Assembly: GCA_025331435.1 (NCBI GenBank) | Contig: JAIWNI010000092.1 | Span: forward strand, 48,415-112,414 | Reading direction: 5' to 3' | Length of the DNA: 64,000 nt | Source of the DNA: Choanephora cucurbitarum | Taxonomy: Eukaryota > Mucoromycota > Mucoromycetes > Mucorales > Choanephoraceae | Shown: positions 1-12,230 of the stretch, one piece after another | Layout of the letters: every line of letters begins with the position of its first letter | How positions within the stretch are numbered: the stretch's first letter is position 1 | The notes under the pieces: model-generated | Told to the model about the DNA's origin: nothing | Seen by the model: the letters and a program-made list of their open reading frames with translations, nothing else | Database searches by the model: none | Position numbers and translations under genes: made by a program

Positions 1-1315
1 CTTGAGGAAATGAATAGGTTGGCGAAACAGAAGAGAGGACTGGATGGTACGTTCCGCATCCTCTTTGTCGACGGCCTGATGGATGGCTCTGGCATAAGGT
101 CTACCGAGATCAGGAAGGTCCAGAATGGATTTTTCTGTAGAGCGTGCCTGGTCAATCTGAAGTGATTTCTTCATGCTGTCCGATTGAGGAAAGAGGCGAT
201 TAAAAGAAGGCAATGTGTCCAATCGGATGGTCTGTGTGGTGATGATAGCATTGGGATTGTCATAGGAGAGACCGCCGATGCCGCCATCGTTGATTTCGAC
301 TTTTTCCATAGCCAGTTTCTTAAATTGATCGAGTACTGCGAACGGAAGTACACGAATTCTATCCGCCAGTTGATTTAAGCGGCTTGCCATATTGATAATA
401 CCTAAAAATAGATAAAGTCAGTTTCTTTAAGAAGCGTTCTCTTCTTTGACTTTACTTCTTAAATGAGTTTGAGGTTCAAAAGCAATGGTATGTGCTCCAC
501 TAGCGCCTGCGACTAAAGAAAACAAACCATGGTTGGAGCCTAATAAGATGTTAGAAAACAGTTTCTTTTTTAAAAAAAACTACACTGTACCTGCATCTAC
601 CATAACAAGTGGAGTATGGCGGTCAGGGTCACGACGATGAACACGCAAAATCCATTTCATGAGTGTGTAGATTCGGAATTCACGTTGATAATGGTTACTG
701 AGGTCTTGATAGTTTGTGTTGGTGACAACCAATACATCTGGCTTGGTATCAATCTAATGTATGTCAATGTCATATTCCTATTTCTCATTTTTTTGTACTT
801 ACAATACCGAATTGCCATAAATCACCTTGTTTAGCATACTTGAGTCCTTCTTGAGTTAAGCGATAGGTTGTCTTATCTGCAGTAGGTGCAATTGTATCCA
901 GGTCTTGTCTTGACTTATCTTGGGTATCTTAACATTGGTTTAGATAAGACGACTTTGTTTTTTTAAAAAAAGAACCGATATTTACCTGGGTAATGAGTCT
1001 CAGGTCTAGATAAAGGCTGAGAATCAATAGCAACATGTGGTGTCAGTTGAGCTTCTGGAAGAGGAGCAGGTTTAGGAAGTTCAGGTACGTGTTGAGGTGG
1101 TGGTGGAGGAGGAACATATTCCTCTGGTGTCTCTTCAGGATCAAAAGATGACTTTATATGGATTTAGAATACAGCAATGTGTGTTATTTAATATTACATA
1201 CACCTTTTACATGACAGAATCTTGGGTCAGTACAAATCAAGGATTTCCAATAGTACACATTTAAGCCGATAAATAGCACAATGGCCAAGATGGTACATGT
1301 TCTCCAGCTTCTCAT
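1..1315 (-). CDS. FkbM-type methyltransferase, type II membrane protein (partial)
   Basis: Six exons can be joined in frame on the minus strand: 1202-1315, 986-1151, 803-918, 591-753, 456-539 and 1-401, the last running off the window edge. The ATG at 1315 is followed by a short basic N-terminus and one hydrophobic segment (CTILAIVLFIGLNVYYW), as in a type II signal-anchored protein of the secretory pathway. A proline-rich stem follows (VPPPPPPQHVPELPKP). The catalytic part has VMVDAGSNHGLFSLVAGAS, a glycine-rich SAM-binding loop, then IAFEPQ and IRVLPFAV, the pattern of FkbM-family SAM-dependent methyltransferases. A later IRLDTL fits the family's conserved region. The substrate cannot be read; in fungi such membrane-anchored FkbM proteins are usually assumed to modify glycans or small molecules. 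The C-terminus is missing because of the window boundary, not because of a mutation. Confidence 0.75.
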
Positions 1316-1941
1316 TGTCGTGTGGATTCAGAGAAGGTAAGAAAACGGAAAAAAAAAGCACTTTTATGTTCCTGTGAAATTCCTTTATTTATAAACCTTA
1401 GAATCCAAAGAAAGCTAATTTAAATGACATCTTTAGTCTAAAATAATCAATCTGAATTTCTAAAAATAGCAAGAGCCAATTGCCTCAAAAAAAAAAGAAA
1501 GGGCTGGAATCCATTTATTCAACAAGAAGGGCTGTAGCTTCTATTCTTTATGAATCAACATGGCTTATACAAGCCATTCTTTTGCTGTTTCTGTCAAGCT
1601 TAAACTAGATTTGTTTATGTATCACAAATAAGTGTTAGTGGATACTATCTTTTTTTTTAAATCATCTGAAAGAGATCTACATCATCTAACCATTTATGTC
1701 TCAACTACATGATACTTGGGCTAACTAGGATTCACTCAACCAATTTCCAGTATGAAATGTATCATGTTTGTAGACCCATTTCTTCTATTGAAGCAAAATG
1801 CATTTTGGTTGATAAAGAGAGTCCATAAGGTGTATTCTCATCATAAAAAGGTGTCTTTTATTGGGTTGGTATTAGAGAGTCATAAGAGAGAGACTTTGTA
1901 AAATAAATAGAGGGGGGTGAATGGATAGGATCTAGGGTTTT
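1316..1941. other. Intergenic, no gene seen
   Basis: AT-rich spacer between the 5' end of the FkbM-type gene and the 3' end of the deubiquitinase gene. No ORF with codon character, no RNA gene and no clear repeat was recognised. Confidence 0.6.
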
Positions 1942-3556
1942 TTACATCATACAACATGCATGGTGATGTGTATGATGTTTCTTCTTCTTCTTCTTCATGG
2001 GCTTCTCTGGATAAGAAGACCCTTCTTTCTGTTTAGCCATCTCAGCAGAAGACACACTGGAGGTAGAAGAATCAGTAGTCGACTGATGATGACATGTCTT
2101 GTCAAGTTCATAGAACAGAATATAGGCATTTTCAGTCAAATCCGAATCGACTGTAGGATCATCATGATCCAGTTCAACCACACGGTGTGCCGATTGCATG
2201 TCATCCAGTTTAAGCCAACCGTAATGATCCTCATCTGTATCCTTACGTGCATAACTGACATAATGACCACTGAGAGGCGAATCACCTTTATGACAGACAG
2301 CACTCTTGAGACACAAGGTCCAGTCGACCAAGCGACCACAGGTAGGACAGACTGGATCATCCACATTTTGATTGACAAAACGATTGAAATCGATTGTCAC
2401 TGGGATTTCCACACGCCGCTTCATTTTATGAGATCCCCCTGCATGATCATAGCGATACCGTTTCAGGACAATAGGCAGGATCATGTGTGTGTCAGGAAAA
2501 GAGGCGCCCAGTTGACTGCTGATGGAGATGCCTTGTTCGTTGGTAGCACTGTAGAAAGGCAAAAGTTCCAACACTTGCCAGGCTGTCACTGCCACCTGTT
2601 GTTGAGGTGGATCGATATGACTCGGTCTTCGGATCAACAGTCGCTCTAGATTTGGCTTTTCTTCCATCAGGGATTGAATGGTAGGTGAGGCAGCTACATT
2701 TTCATGAATAGCATCATCATCATGAGGGTTCACTTGGCGACGTATACCTGTGATGGTACTGTTATAGAAATAATCAACTAAAATATCTTCCAGTCTGACT
2801 TCTGGCCTGTCATCGTCAGGTATAGAAAGTGATAGAGTTCTGTCGGTCATGACACGATCATCATCTGAGTCTTTGTTGGCACCATGAAAGAGACGGATTT
2901 GAAACTAAATAAGAATATCAGCACAATGAGATAATATAGCTTTCATTCTACATTACAGGCAAATAAGGCAATTCAAATGTCTCGGTAATGAACATAAACA
3001 GTTCACTTGCATCTTCCTGTGTCCAATGACCTGCTTCATCCTGACCATTCCAGTTTGCTTCCTGAAGTACCCTTCTGAGCCAATGAACAGTATCTGCATG
3101 GATCAATCGACCCTTTCGAAGTTTATTGACAAACAACCGAAAGAGTGTCTGTAGCTTGATCTTGTTGTCTTGGTCAATATCATAGGTTAAGAGGGGATCA
3201 AAGGTTGTATTGGACACAAACATGGCAAATAGCAGACTGTCGATATAACAAGAGGTGCCTCTGTCATTTTCTGCACCCAATAAGGGTTGATCTAGTTTGG
3301 GTGATATCAAGATACCGTGTGATGCTTCTTCATAGTCTACCAAGTCTGCTATCGATCGTTTTGAGTCCCAATCGTTGGCTTCCAGGATATTCTCGAGAAT
3401 ATCTGAGCTGAGTTGAATATCAAAGTGTTGTTCTGCAAAAGTAGCCAGTGAGGTGATCTTGTTGGACTGTTCTTGAGAACGTTTCTTTTGTTCAGACTGT
3501 ACTGTACGTTTGTGAGGAAAGACCAGTTTCCAGATCCTATCTCGTTTTCTTTCCAT
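1942..3556 (-). CDS. Ubiquitin carboxyl-terminal hydrolase (USP family) with CaaX-like C-terminus
   Basis: Two exons, 2957-3556 and 1942-2904, joined over a 52-nt GT-AG intron (in-frame junction LPYLP/FQIRLF). The Cys box is DRGTSCYIDSLLFAMF, a variant of the usual GNTCYMNS with the catalytic Cys kept. The His box is LSGHYVSYAR. Between them lies a C-x2-C pair (VCPTCGRLVDW) and a further CHKGD, possibly a zinc ribbon of the fingers region. The predicted enzyme cleaves ubiquitin from substrates. The C-terminus is a lysine run, histidines and then ACCMM; CCMM fits a CaaX prenylation box and the basic run resembles the polybasic membrane anchors of Ras-type proteins, so membrane attachment is inferred. 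The protein is about 520 residues, short for a USP. I chose the ATG at 3556; a few upstream codons are open but lack an ATG. Confidence 0.83.
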
Positions 3557-4350
3557 ATATATCAAAATGAGTAATAAAGAAGAGAAAAGAAAAAAAAATT
3601 AAAAAGGGGGGGCGGAGAGAATTATCGATTGGTACAAATGCCCAAACTAAAAAATAGGCTTTTATGCCTTGTGACTCTTTTCTATAAGTCAGTAGGTTAG
3701 GAGGGGTTTCTAATAAGAGAGAGAAAGTCTTTTATTATATGTCAGATCAGATCAGATAGTATAAGCTTTTAAAGAAATTCGTTTATTTTTACATAACATA
3801 AATTTAAAGTAGGATTCAGTTCCACAAACAACCCTAATCAGGTTACTTTCTTACCTTAGAAGATGCTTGGTCTATCAACATCATACTGGCTTTGAGATGA
3901 GATATCCCCAACTGGGAAAATATCACTCTCATGTTCAATAGAGGATGATATCCTTGTTGCTGGTTGATCCAAAGCCATGAAGAAGCAGGTAACTGGAATG
4001 AATTGCAGAGTCTATCTAGGTTAATTCATGCCGCCCAGTAATATCAACTCCTCTAAGTGACACATAACCAACCAAGTACGGAGTAAGAAGGAGATTTTCT
4101 CTGTTTTAATCAAACCATTGACAAAGTTGAGAAGAGAGAGAAACAATAGAATTAGGTTTCTTTCAGTTTAATAAGCAAGTATTCTACAAATCAAATTCAA
4201 GACCATCTAACAAAATTCAAAAACTGACCAATCAGATCATACTCTCTCCTCTTTTTTTTTTTCTTTATAACGTGGGTTTTATATAAATTTGATTATTATT
4301 ATAAAGGGAAAATAAATAACTTTTTTTTTTTTTTAAAAAAAGGGAGTAGA
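3557..4350. other. Intergenic, no gene seen
   Basis: Spacer between the deubiquitinase start and the 3' end of the bHLH gene. It contains homopolymer tracts (poly-T and poly-A near 4250-4340). No convincing coding sequence or structured RNA was seen. Confidence 0.55.
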
Positions 4351-5127
4351 TTATTGCTTTAATAAATTGAGTTCATGTATTAATTCTGATTTCTCCCTTT
4401 CCATCAAATCCTCTCGTTGGTGTAAGAAACGAATGTATTCCAACGCTATTTCCTTTTTTAGTCAACCACTCTCTATTTTCAATACTACTTTACCTTTACT
4501 GAGAATTTCCCATTTACTTGTCTTTAAGCCTTTATCCAATGGTAACAAATCCCGCAAATCATCAAATAAATCCTTCATTTCCTTTCTACGCTTTCTCTCA
4601 GCCAATTTATGACTGATGCGTAATTCAGGTGATCGACTGTAGGGTGTCGAAGGTTGTTCACTGGCTCTCCTTGAAAGAAGTGTCTTGTCCATGCTATCTG
4701 TTGTCAGCAGATGTTTCTTTGTACCGATAGCCACTGAATGACGTCGATAGTGTTCATCCAACAGGGGCGCATGGGCTGGTTTCTGTTGTCCTGTCAGATG
4801 TGTGATAGATGGTAGGGATTCTCGTCGCCATGGTGATGTAGAGTTGGATGTAGGTGGCGTGGGCAATGAGTAGAGTTCATCGACCAGTGATGATCGTCTT
4901 TGAGGAGAAGAGGGTGGTGAAGCAGAGTGATAGGAAGAGAGTAGACTGGGTCGATGGCAAGTGGCATGGAATGCTGGATCCGTAAGTGAGCCTCGACGTG
5001 AACTGGTTGGACTGGAGTGTGTACTGTTGTCATGGTGACGGACATGGTTGAGAGGGTATAGTGTACGGGATGTAGGGTCGATTAGAGAAGGTCTTCTTTC
5101 ATTATATGAAATAAATTGATCATTCAT
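4351..5127 (-). CDS. bHLH transcription factor
   Basis: Two exons, 4494-5127 and 4351-4445, over a 48-nt intron. The splice AGTAAAG/CGTTG restores the helix 2 sequence [14 protein letters not shown], which fixes the acceptor. The N-terminal two thirds is Ser/Pro/Arg-rich and low in complexity, with repeated RRxSL motifs (RRPSLID, RRGSLTD, RRSSLVD, RRESLPS) that look like basophilic kinase sites. The C-terminal bHLH starts at [19 protein letters not shown]: the basic region keeps the H/E/R spacing (HKLAERKRR) typical of E-box-binding class B factors. A loop ([12 protein letters not shown]) and helix 2 follow, then a short heptad-like extension ([18 protein letters not shown]) that could be a leucine zipper. 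It is likely a nuclear DNA-binding dimer; the target genes are unknown. The ATG at 5127 is preceded by a long CT-rich 5' UTR. Confidence 0.85.
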
Positions 5128-6260
5128 GTTGTCAAGAATAAATAAATGCAAACTAAAAAGAAAAAAAAAAAGGGAGAAGAGAGAGAAAGAAGGGAGGAAA
5201 AAAAAAGAAAGAAGAGGGAGGGGGGGGTTGAATGAAGCTCCGAATAACACATGCTCTCTAAAAGTGATGTTTTTTTGCCACTGCTTTCTTTTTCTCTCTC
5301 TAGTGGGCCAATAAAGAGGTCTGCCACATGGCTCAAGGCGCCATTTACTGCCATACCTCGTGGTCCAGAATTCGTTTTATCTGACTTTAGATCTAAGCCA
5401 ATCAGCAACCATTGAAGTAACCTGAACTATCAAGTACAGAGTATTAAAGGTGGCTATTATTTACACACACATAGCTTGAGTTCAATAAGAATGTCTCTTT
5501 TAAAATCAAAGCCATCAAAAGAGAAATCCATTGTGTGTGTTTTAGAGGGCTTGTACAACTCTACAGATTGGTTCTCTATTTCAGGGTTCTTAAGAAAAGA
5601 GAGAGCATCATGTAGTACGATCTATCTATTGTTTGACATCGATTCCCTTATAGCCCCTAAATCCTATCTCAGAAAGATCCTATCCACACTAGAATTACCT
5701 TGGCTTACTCAACTGGAATCAGAGCTGATCTAGAAAAAGCTTAATTTAGGTAAATAATACGATGAGCCCTTTCTAAACAGTAACACAGACATAGAAGAGT
5801 TTGATCGGATTCAATTGATATCCGCAGCTCCGTATACGTATCAAGAATAAGCCTTGACTTAAATGGGTGTTATTTCTATCGGCATTTTCCGATGATTGTA
5901 GAAGTCACCTTGTATGTTGAATTTATTTACAGAAAGAAATAGAAGATTGAAAGGAACAAAAAAGAACAAACGGGTGAGCATCGACAGTTGATTGGGTAAA
6001 GTGCCGATCCATATATACTTTTTTCATTCCCAATCACTAAAATACAGATAGTTTTCCATATGAGCGGAAATGAGTATATATTAAAAGTAGAGAATAAACA
6101 AAATAGACAACATGTATCATGACGAACAATGACCTAATAGACCATGTGTGTTGTTTAGTGATTTAGATTTTGACGTCAGTTTCCAATGTCAGATTTCAGG
6201 GCCAAAATACCATTATCTCCGCTACTACTAACTATTATTTTACTTTCTTTATTTTATTGA
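5128..6260. other. Intergenic; one weak small ORF
   Basis: Shared upstream region of two divergent genes, the bHLH gene (minus) and the 2OG oxygenase gene (plus). A pyrimidine-rich tract on the bHLH coding strand (purine-rich on the plus strand, 5158-5225) lies directly upstream of the bHLH ATG. A plus-strand ORF beginning with the ATG at 5491 gives about 80 residues up to 5733; it has no recognised motif and may be chance. Confidence 0.45.
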
Positions 6261-6896
6261 ATGCCTAAAACGAAAAAAAAAGAACAAGGCGGAATCCAAG
6301 AAGGTTTTCCGATAGTTGGGGAAAAAAAGTATCTCCAGATGACAGAGATCGAACGCGATCAGATCTATGTGATCCCCAACTACTTTTCAGAAAAAGAATG
6401 TCAATCGGTCATCCGTTACTTCGAAACCCACCTGCCTCTTCAAGAAACAAAGGGTAAACCAAAACGAGGCTATGCTTTCAGAAACAACGATAGACAGTCG
6501 ATGGAGAACCCTTCTGTGGCACAGGCCTTGTGGAAGGGTATGTCTCTAGTTGTACAGAATTCGCGTATGGCCAAGACCAAGACACCTCAAGGACTCAATT
6601 CAAACATTCGTATCTATCGTTATCGTCCAGGCCATTCGTTTGGACCCCATTATGATGAGAGTGTACAGGATTCTCTGAGTCATCTCTGGACAGACTGGAC
6701 GCTCTTGATCTATCTGAATGAAGACATGAAGGGTGGTGAGACTGTGTTCTATCGAGATAGGCAGGATCCTATTGTGGTTCAGCCCAAGAGAGGCATGGCT
6801 TTGTTTCATCGTCATGGTACTCATTGTCTCTTGCATGAGGCGAAAGAGGTAATCGATGGTAACAAATGGGTGTTGCGTAGTGATGTATTAGTGTGA
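6261..6896 (+). CDS. 2OG-Fe(II) oxygenase, prolyl 4-hydroxylase-like
   Basis: Single-exon ORF of 211 residues. After a Lys-rich start (MPKTKKKEQGG) the protein has the double-stranded beta-helix signature of prolyl 4-hydroxylase alpha-subunit-like enzymes: YRYRPGHSFGPHYDES supplies the first iron ligands (H-x-D), GGETVFY follows at the usual place, and the distal His sits in GTHCLLHEA, with NKWVLRSD giving the basic residue expected to bind 2-oxoglutarate. The reaction expected is O2- and 2-oxoglutarate-dependent hydroxylation of a protein or peptide side chain. No signal peptide is visible, so a cytosolic or nuclear role is more likely than collagen-type modification in the ER. The substrate is unknown. 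Confidence 0.88.
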   Translation: MPKTKKKEQGGIQEGFPIVGEKKYLQMTEIERDQIYVIPNYFSEKECQSVIRYFETHLPLQETKGKPKRGYAFRNNDRQSMENPSVAQALWKGMSLVVQNSRMAKTKTPQGLNSNIRIYRYRPGHSFGPHYDESVQDSLSHLWTDWTLLIYLNEDMKGGETVFYRDRQDPIVVQPKRGMALFHRHGTHCLLHEAKEVIDGNKWVLRSDVLV

Positions 6897-7598
6897 CTAA
6901 GAGCTTACCATTGTACTTTTATATCCTAATTAAAATGGGGGTCAGAAGATATAAACCTTACTTTTTTCACTGCGGTCTATTTGTTCAAATAAAGTGCACG
7001 GTACAATGTTGATAATAACAAGAAGCGCGAGAAAATGAATGAGTTTGGTACGGGAAAAAAAAACGCGAACATTTTTGGTAGTTTGTTATTCTTTTACAAT
7101 CATCATTAAATCACTTTTACTGTTCATTTCTATTGAACAATCACACAACAAAATTAACTTTTTTTATGAAACAAACAGATGATTTGTGGCTATTGAAATT
7201 TGATTGTAACAGTGCACATCATTTCCCAGGATGATTGTAATTCTTTTTTATTATTATTATTATGATTTTTTACTGTTAAAAATAGAGACACACACATCCC
7301 CCAAAGATTCTATCAGGTGAACATAAGATTTAAGGGGCCATTTTATTTTACCGTGTGTGCGGAAGAAGTAAAAAAAAAAAATGATGCTATAGGTAACGTT
7401 ACACTTTTCTTTTTTAATCTGTCATTGCAAAATAGTAAGTATACTGAGAAGAAAAAAAAAAAGAGTATTTATAGGTTGCCCTTTTTTTTCTTTTATTTTA
7501 TTTTTCTTTCTTCTTTTATATATATATTTTCTGTATTTATTGTCTTTATTTTATTTATATATATATATCCCCCCTTTTACTTCTTCTTTTTCTTCACT
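6897..7598. other. Intergenic, promoter side of the forkhead gene
   Basis: Very AT-rich. Runs of TATATA at about 7517-7526 and 7556-7568, with long T tracts, lie just upstream of the forkhead ATG and could serve as core promoter or 5' UTR. No other gene was seen. Confidence 0.5.
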
Positions 7599-9025
7599 AT
7601 GTCTGATAAAAAGCAATTGACACAAATGTCTCAATTCTCAATTGTACGCGAAATGCCAGGCGAACAAAAGAAAAGCGTGTTACACAATTCAACTCATAAT
7701 GCAAAGAAGCAAAAACCTTCGGAATTGAAGTTCAAAATTGAACCTATCGGCATTCAGCCTGAGGATGACGATGATCTGGAAACATGTCCTTCTAGAACAA
7801 GGTCATCTTGGCCACATCAGATTGTACCTTGGTGGAAGCCTGCTGATCGTTATGAGAAGCCACCTTATTCTTATGCTACATTGATTGCTCATGCTATCTT
7901 GACCAGTAAAGATGGTCGATTGACCCTCAGTGACATCTACAAATGGATCTCCGAAGTCTATCCTTACTATAAGCGAGGTCAAAAGGGGTGGCAGGTAAGA
8001 TAAAAGATTTTTGAAAGAATTGTTATCTGATATTTCAATAGAATTCCATTCGTCATAATCTCTCATTAAACAAGAAATGGTTTATCAAAGTAGATCGTCG
8101 CCCTACTCAGGCTCATCCAGGTAAAGGTGGCTATTGGACACTCCAGGTGAATATGGAAAAGGTCTTTGTGGACAATCTCTGTCAGGCAGGTGGTCATAGT
8201 AGAAGACATCATGATATTGGCATGTATTCTTCTCTCTCTACTCAATATTACCGTTCACCAGAGACTGAACAAGAACAGCCAGCCAACTGTCCCAACATCC
8301 ATATCACTCGCCCTGAAGATTTCGAATCCAAAAAGACAGTCAGAACACGCCCTCAAGAGAAAGAAGAGGTACCCAAGACAGATCCCAAGAACTTTATCAT
8401 TCGATTCAATCCCCTTGATCTTAAAAGAAAGACATCGAAATCTAAGCGTGATCGTTCTCCAGAAAGTCAAGTAGTTACCAAAAAAAGAAAAACAACAACA
8501 ACAACAATTGACACCATGGCTGCGTCACCTTATATGCTGAGTTATCCTATGTCGTACAGTCCTACAAAGCCTTCAGACATGATCGACAAAGAAATGCTTG
8601 GATTCAATGATTTCTGGATGTACGATGAGCCTGATCAAGAGCCTTCTCTGTTGCTGACCTCTAGTTACCCTATGCTGTTGGATGTAGAAGCCCAGAATAT
8701 CCTGAATGGCCTTCAGAGTACGCCTGCTCAAGTGATCAACCATCATCCTGACATGAAGACCATTGATCTCCAATCATTTTCGCTTGAAAAGAATATCCAT
8801 TACCCTCATGCTTTTCCTGCTGAAGAATTCTCGGATCCCAACAGTAGTCTGTTTGTTTCAGACTTGAGTTCATACAATATGGATCAATATGTTGATTTTG
8901 GTGGTCATGATTTACCATCTGATGTCCTGCTTGAAAATGATACCATGAACACCTATTGGCCAGAAACCACACCTTGTTACATGTTTGATGTCAATTCCAC
9001 TATGCCTTTTGTTAAATATGAATAA
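7599..9025 (+). CDS. Forkhead (winged-helix) transcription factor
   Basis: Two exons, 7599-7994 and 8042-9025, with a 47-nt intron that splits the DNA-binding domain at KGWQ/NSIRHNLSLNKKWF. The forkhead domain begins YEKPPYSYATLIAHAILTS about 86 residues from the start and includes LTLSDIYKWISEVYPYYK, the recognition helix NSIRHNLSLNKKW and the wing KGGYWTL. Downstream are basic stretches (LKRKTSKSKRDR, KKRK) that could act as nuclear localisation signals, then an acidic and Asn/Ser/Met-rich tail that may be an activation region. The domain order resembles fungal Fkh/Fhl-type regulators, but no FHA domain is visible, so Fkh1/2 orthology is not supported. The ATG at 7599 was chosen because upstream in-frame codons are only T-rich leader sequence. 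Confidence 0.9.
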
Positions 9026-9574
9026 GTTTATTATTATCCTGTATATGTTATGCCTTTTTGTCTATACCTTATCCCCCTCTCTTTTATTTATTATTATTAT
9101 ACCTGTTTAATTTATTGTACATTCTATGAAAAATAAAATCAGATGATTCAATGTTCGTTTGGCGTTGGCTCAAATGACTTGGCTTATCATGTGAGTCAAG
9201 TTGGGCTTTTTTTTTTCTTTTTGATGTTCCGCTTTTCTTCTTGATTCGCCGATTGAATCCATCGGATGCCATGTGTCATTCAGGGCTCATCTTCAATTGA
9301 CTCTTTAGTTTAAGAGTGTATGTGCCAATAAGGAAATAAATGACATCTAACAAATGAATGGAATATTTCTAACTTTCTTTATCAGGCGCGGTAGAATAAA
9401 AGTAAAGGAGCATTTCTTTAGAGTCATTCGTATTCTTTAGTTGATAGATAGTCTAACATAGGACACAAGATCTATGATTTAACGTATACATTTATTTTGA
9501 AGTGTGTATCAAATAAAACAAGGGAATAAGATTAAGAAAGATGTACAATATAGGATAACAAAATAAAAAAAAAT
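9026..9574. other. Convergent 3' intergenic region
   Basis: Space between the 3' ends of the forkhead gene (plus) and the antiporter gene (minus). It holds AT-rich 3' UTR-like sequence with AATAAA-like motifs (for example AAAATAAAA near 9129). No gene recognised. Confidence 0.5.
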
Positions 9575-12230
9575 TTAAGCTGTAGATGATTCATGATCAA
9601 TCTTTGCCTGAAGGTCTCTAATGGCTGCCTTGACTGAATCTTCCCAATTAGCATCAGATTGATTGACAACAATCTGAGAAGAAGCATCGCGTTTATCTTC
9701 AATGATAACATGATTAGGCTCATCCCAGACTTCAATACGAGGATTTAGCTTGTTAGGACCAAGATTGAGTACTTCTTCTACAGGACGATGATGTTCACCA
9801 TTTAAAGAAGGGAGATGACTAAACACTCTTCGGAGAGTCTCATAGGTTCGAGAATTCACCGTCTCATCTGATCCATTCTCCATGGCTTCTTTACCTACAT
9901 TACGACGGAAGAGATTACGAAGACCACCATTGTTCTGTTCTTCATCTTCCTCATTTGTCTTGTTTCGATTCATCCAACTTCTGAAACTAGAGACACTGGC
10001 CTCATTTCTCTCTAGATTGCTCTGGGGATTGGCTCGAGGCTTTAAGGGTTCTAGGAATCGAATGCTTTGAGATTCATTGGCACCTGTAGGCAGACCCAGT
10101 TGTTTGTTCTTGACAGATTCATAGGCTGTATCTTCAGATTCATCAGGCAAGAAATCTTCTTCCTTCAGTCCATCTTCCTCTTCCTCATCCTGATGCATCT
10201 GAATGGTGTAGGTGGGTGTTGATTGGACAGCTGCTTGACGACCATCGTCTTGTTGGAAGGGATCGTTATGGATGGTGTTGGCCAGGGTATTGCGTTTCAA
10301 CTGAGCCATGGCTTCTGAGTATTCAGGCTGGTTGCGTTCATCTTCTGATTTACGCAGATTGACTGTCTGACCAAATTGAAGCTTAGGCAAACGACGGATC
10401 TGACCACTGCCGGTACTGGCAATGGATAGGGTACGGGTACGAATACGCTTACCGATCTTGAAGAGAGGGATGGTGGTGCCGTGTACTAATGTAGAGGAGA
10501 GCACGATAAAGAGGACAACGGGACTGATCAGTTCAATCGTCACTGGCTTTTCTGTCTCTTCAGCATAGATCTCGAGCATTTCTTCCTTAGCGATCATGGC
10601 CAAGAAGACAGCACCAACACCCATAGGACCAAACCAGCCACTGAAGATGGCTTCACGGTATGTCTTCATGGCAGGCATCACTGGTTTCAACAAGACCAAG
10701 GCAGGTAATCGTCTGAAGACAAGGATGAGAATGGCAATGACAACCAATCGCCATGGTGTCAAACCTAATTCGGGATTACCAAAATCAGACCAAGGCTAGA
10801 GAGATGTTAGTTCAACAGAAACATGCTTCTGATTGTTAAATTACTTTACAATGATAGCACCAATATAGATAAAGACAGCCAAGTTCAACATCATGTCGAT
10901 CACTTCTTGGAAATGAGCTTCTTCAGTCTCCTGTCTGAACCAATCATCCCATGAAAAGGCGTTACCGGCCACAAAGCAGGCCAGAAGATCATCACTTCCT
11001 GAGAAACCAGTCATGCTCATCAAGAATAACTTGTTCAGCTATTAGTTCACAGTAACATTTGACTATCTAATTATTTACCGCTAATGCAATTGCAAAACAC
11101 AAGAAAGAGGGTTTATCGATCAAATGGCTAATATAGAGTCAATGAGTGATTGAATAGAGGACATGTCCCTTGTTCTACTTACTTCTTTTCAGACCATTGC
11201 AAAATCTTTCGAGCAACATAACCCACTACCAAGCCAATCACACATGAAAGGGCAATTTGAAACAAGAGTGTCAGGTAGATCCATTTACCAATGGCCGTTC
11301 CCACGTTAGGCTCACTAATTAAGAAGAGAGCTAAAAAGAGAAAGGGGAAACCCATGCCATCATTGGCACCACTAATAAATAGATGATGATTAACAAGATT
11401 CATTTGATTATGTTGTCACTTTTACCTTTCTGCAGATAATGCATTTCGAATATGAGCAGGTACATGTTTCTCAGCAAATCGGCCTTTGACTACAGAGTTT
11501 GCTAAAATCTATAAAATGCCATTTTAGTATATTTAAAATTTTTTTTTTTGGAAATTACGCAACTGGATCAGTAGGACAAACACAGGCAGCAATGACAAGT
11601 GCATGAAGCTAAAAGAAGTGTATGAGTCATAAATGAAAGTGAATTTAAAAAGGGTCAACGTACATAGTTGATTGGTGGCACTAACCACCAAATAAACAAT
11701 CCACTGACTAACCACATAAACACCATGATGGGAATCAATAGCATAAACATCGTAAGCCACTCTTTTTTCATATAATGTCTATTCTTCAATAAGTAAAATT
11801 GATTCACAATCCATTAGAAATCACTTACTTTGGAAGTTCAATGCCTACAGCCATTACCTAAGAAATGAATAAGCATCAACGGAATTTTTGTTTTATTTTT
11901 TTGTGAAACTCTCTCTTTACTTGAATAGCCAAAATACATCTTGTCAACTCTTTTGTAATTTCATCTGTATCATTCCAACTATGAGGATTGAATCCATTGG
12001 CCACTAATGGACCCGCAATAATACCCACAATCAGTGCTACAACTAAAAAAAAAAAAAATTAATATAGGGCTAACATAAGATTTAAAAAATGATTTACAGG
12101 CTTCAGAAAGGAAACATCTTTCTTTGATGAACATGGAAACATAACCGAAAAACAAGATAAAGCCACTTAAGATGGCTATGGCAATCGTGAATGTCGAGAA
12201 TTCTCCCGGATAAATATGCAATGCACTCAT
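9575..12230 (-). CDS. Plasma-membrane Na+(K+)/H+ antiporter, fungal Nha1/Sod2 type (CPA1)
   Basis: About ten exons with short introns can be followed from the ATG at 12230 (MSALHIYPGEF) to the stop at 9575. Exon products in order include VALIVGIIAGPLVANGFNP, VMAVGIELPK, a membrane exon starting RHYMKKEWLTMFMLL, the conserved VIAACVCPTDPV, the ion-site SGANDGMGFPFLFL (ND motif), GFSGSDDLLACFVAGNAFSW, and GPMGVGAVFLAMIA. These match the order in fungal Nha1-type antiporters, which export Na+, K+ or Li+ in exchange for H+ and control cytosolic pH and salt tolerance. The last exon (to about 10790) holds the final membrane helices and a long hydrophilic tail rich in Asp/Glu/Asn, as in fungal family members. 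The exact ends of small exons were placed by eye. Confidence 0.88.

Noticed and set aside
5491..5733. Small ORF of about 80 codons between two divergent genes
   Set aside because: No homology or motif evident; may be chance in an upstream region.
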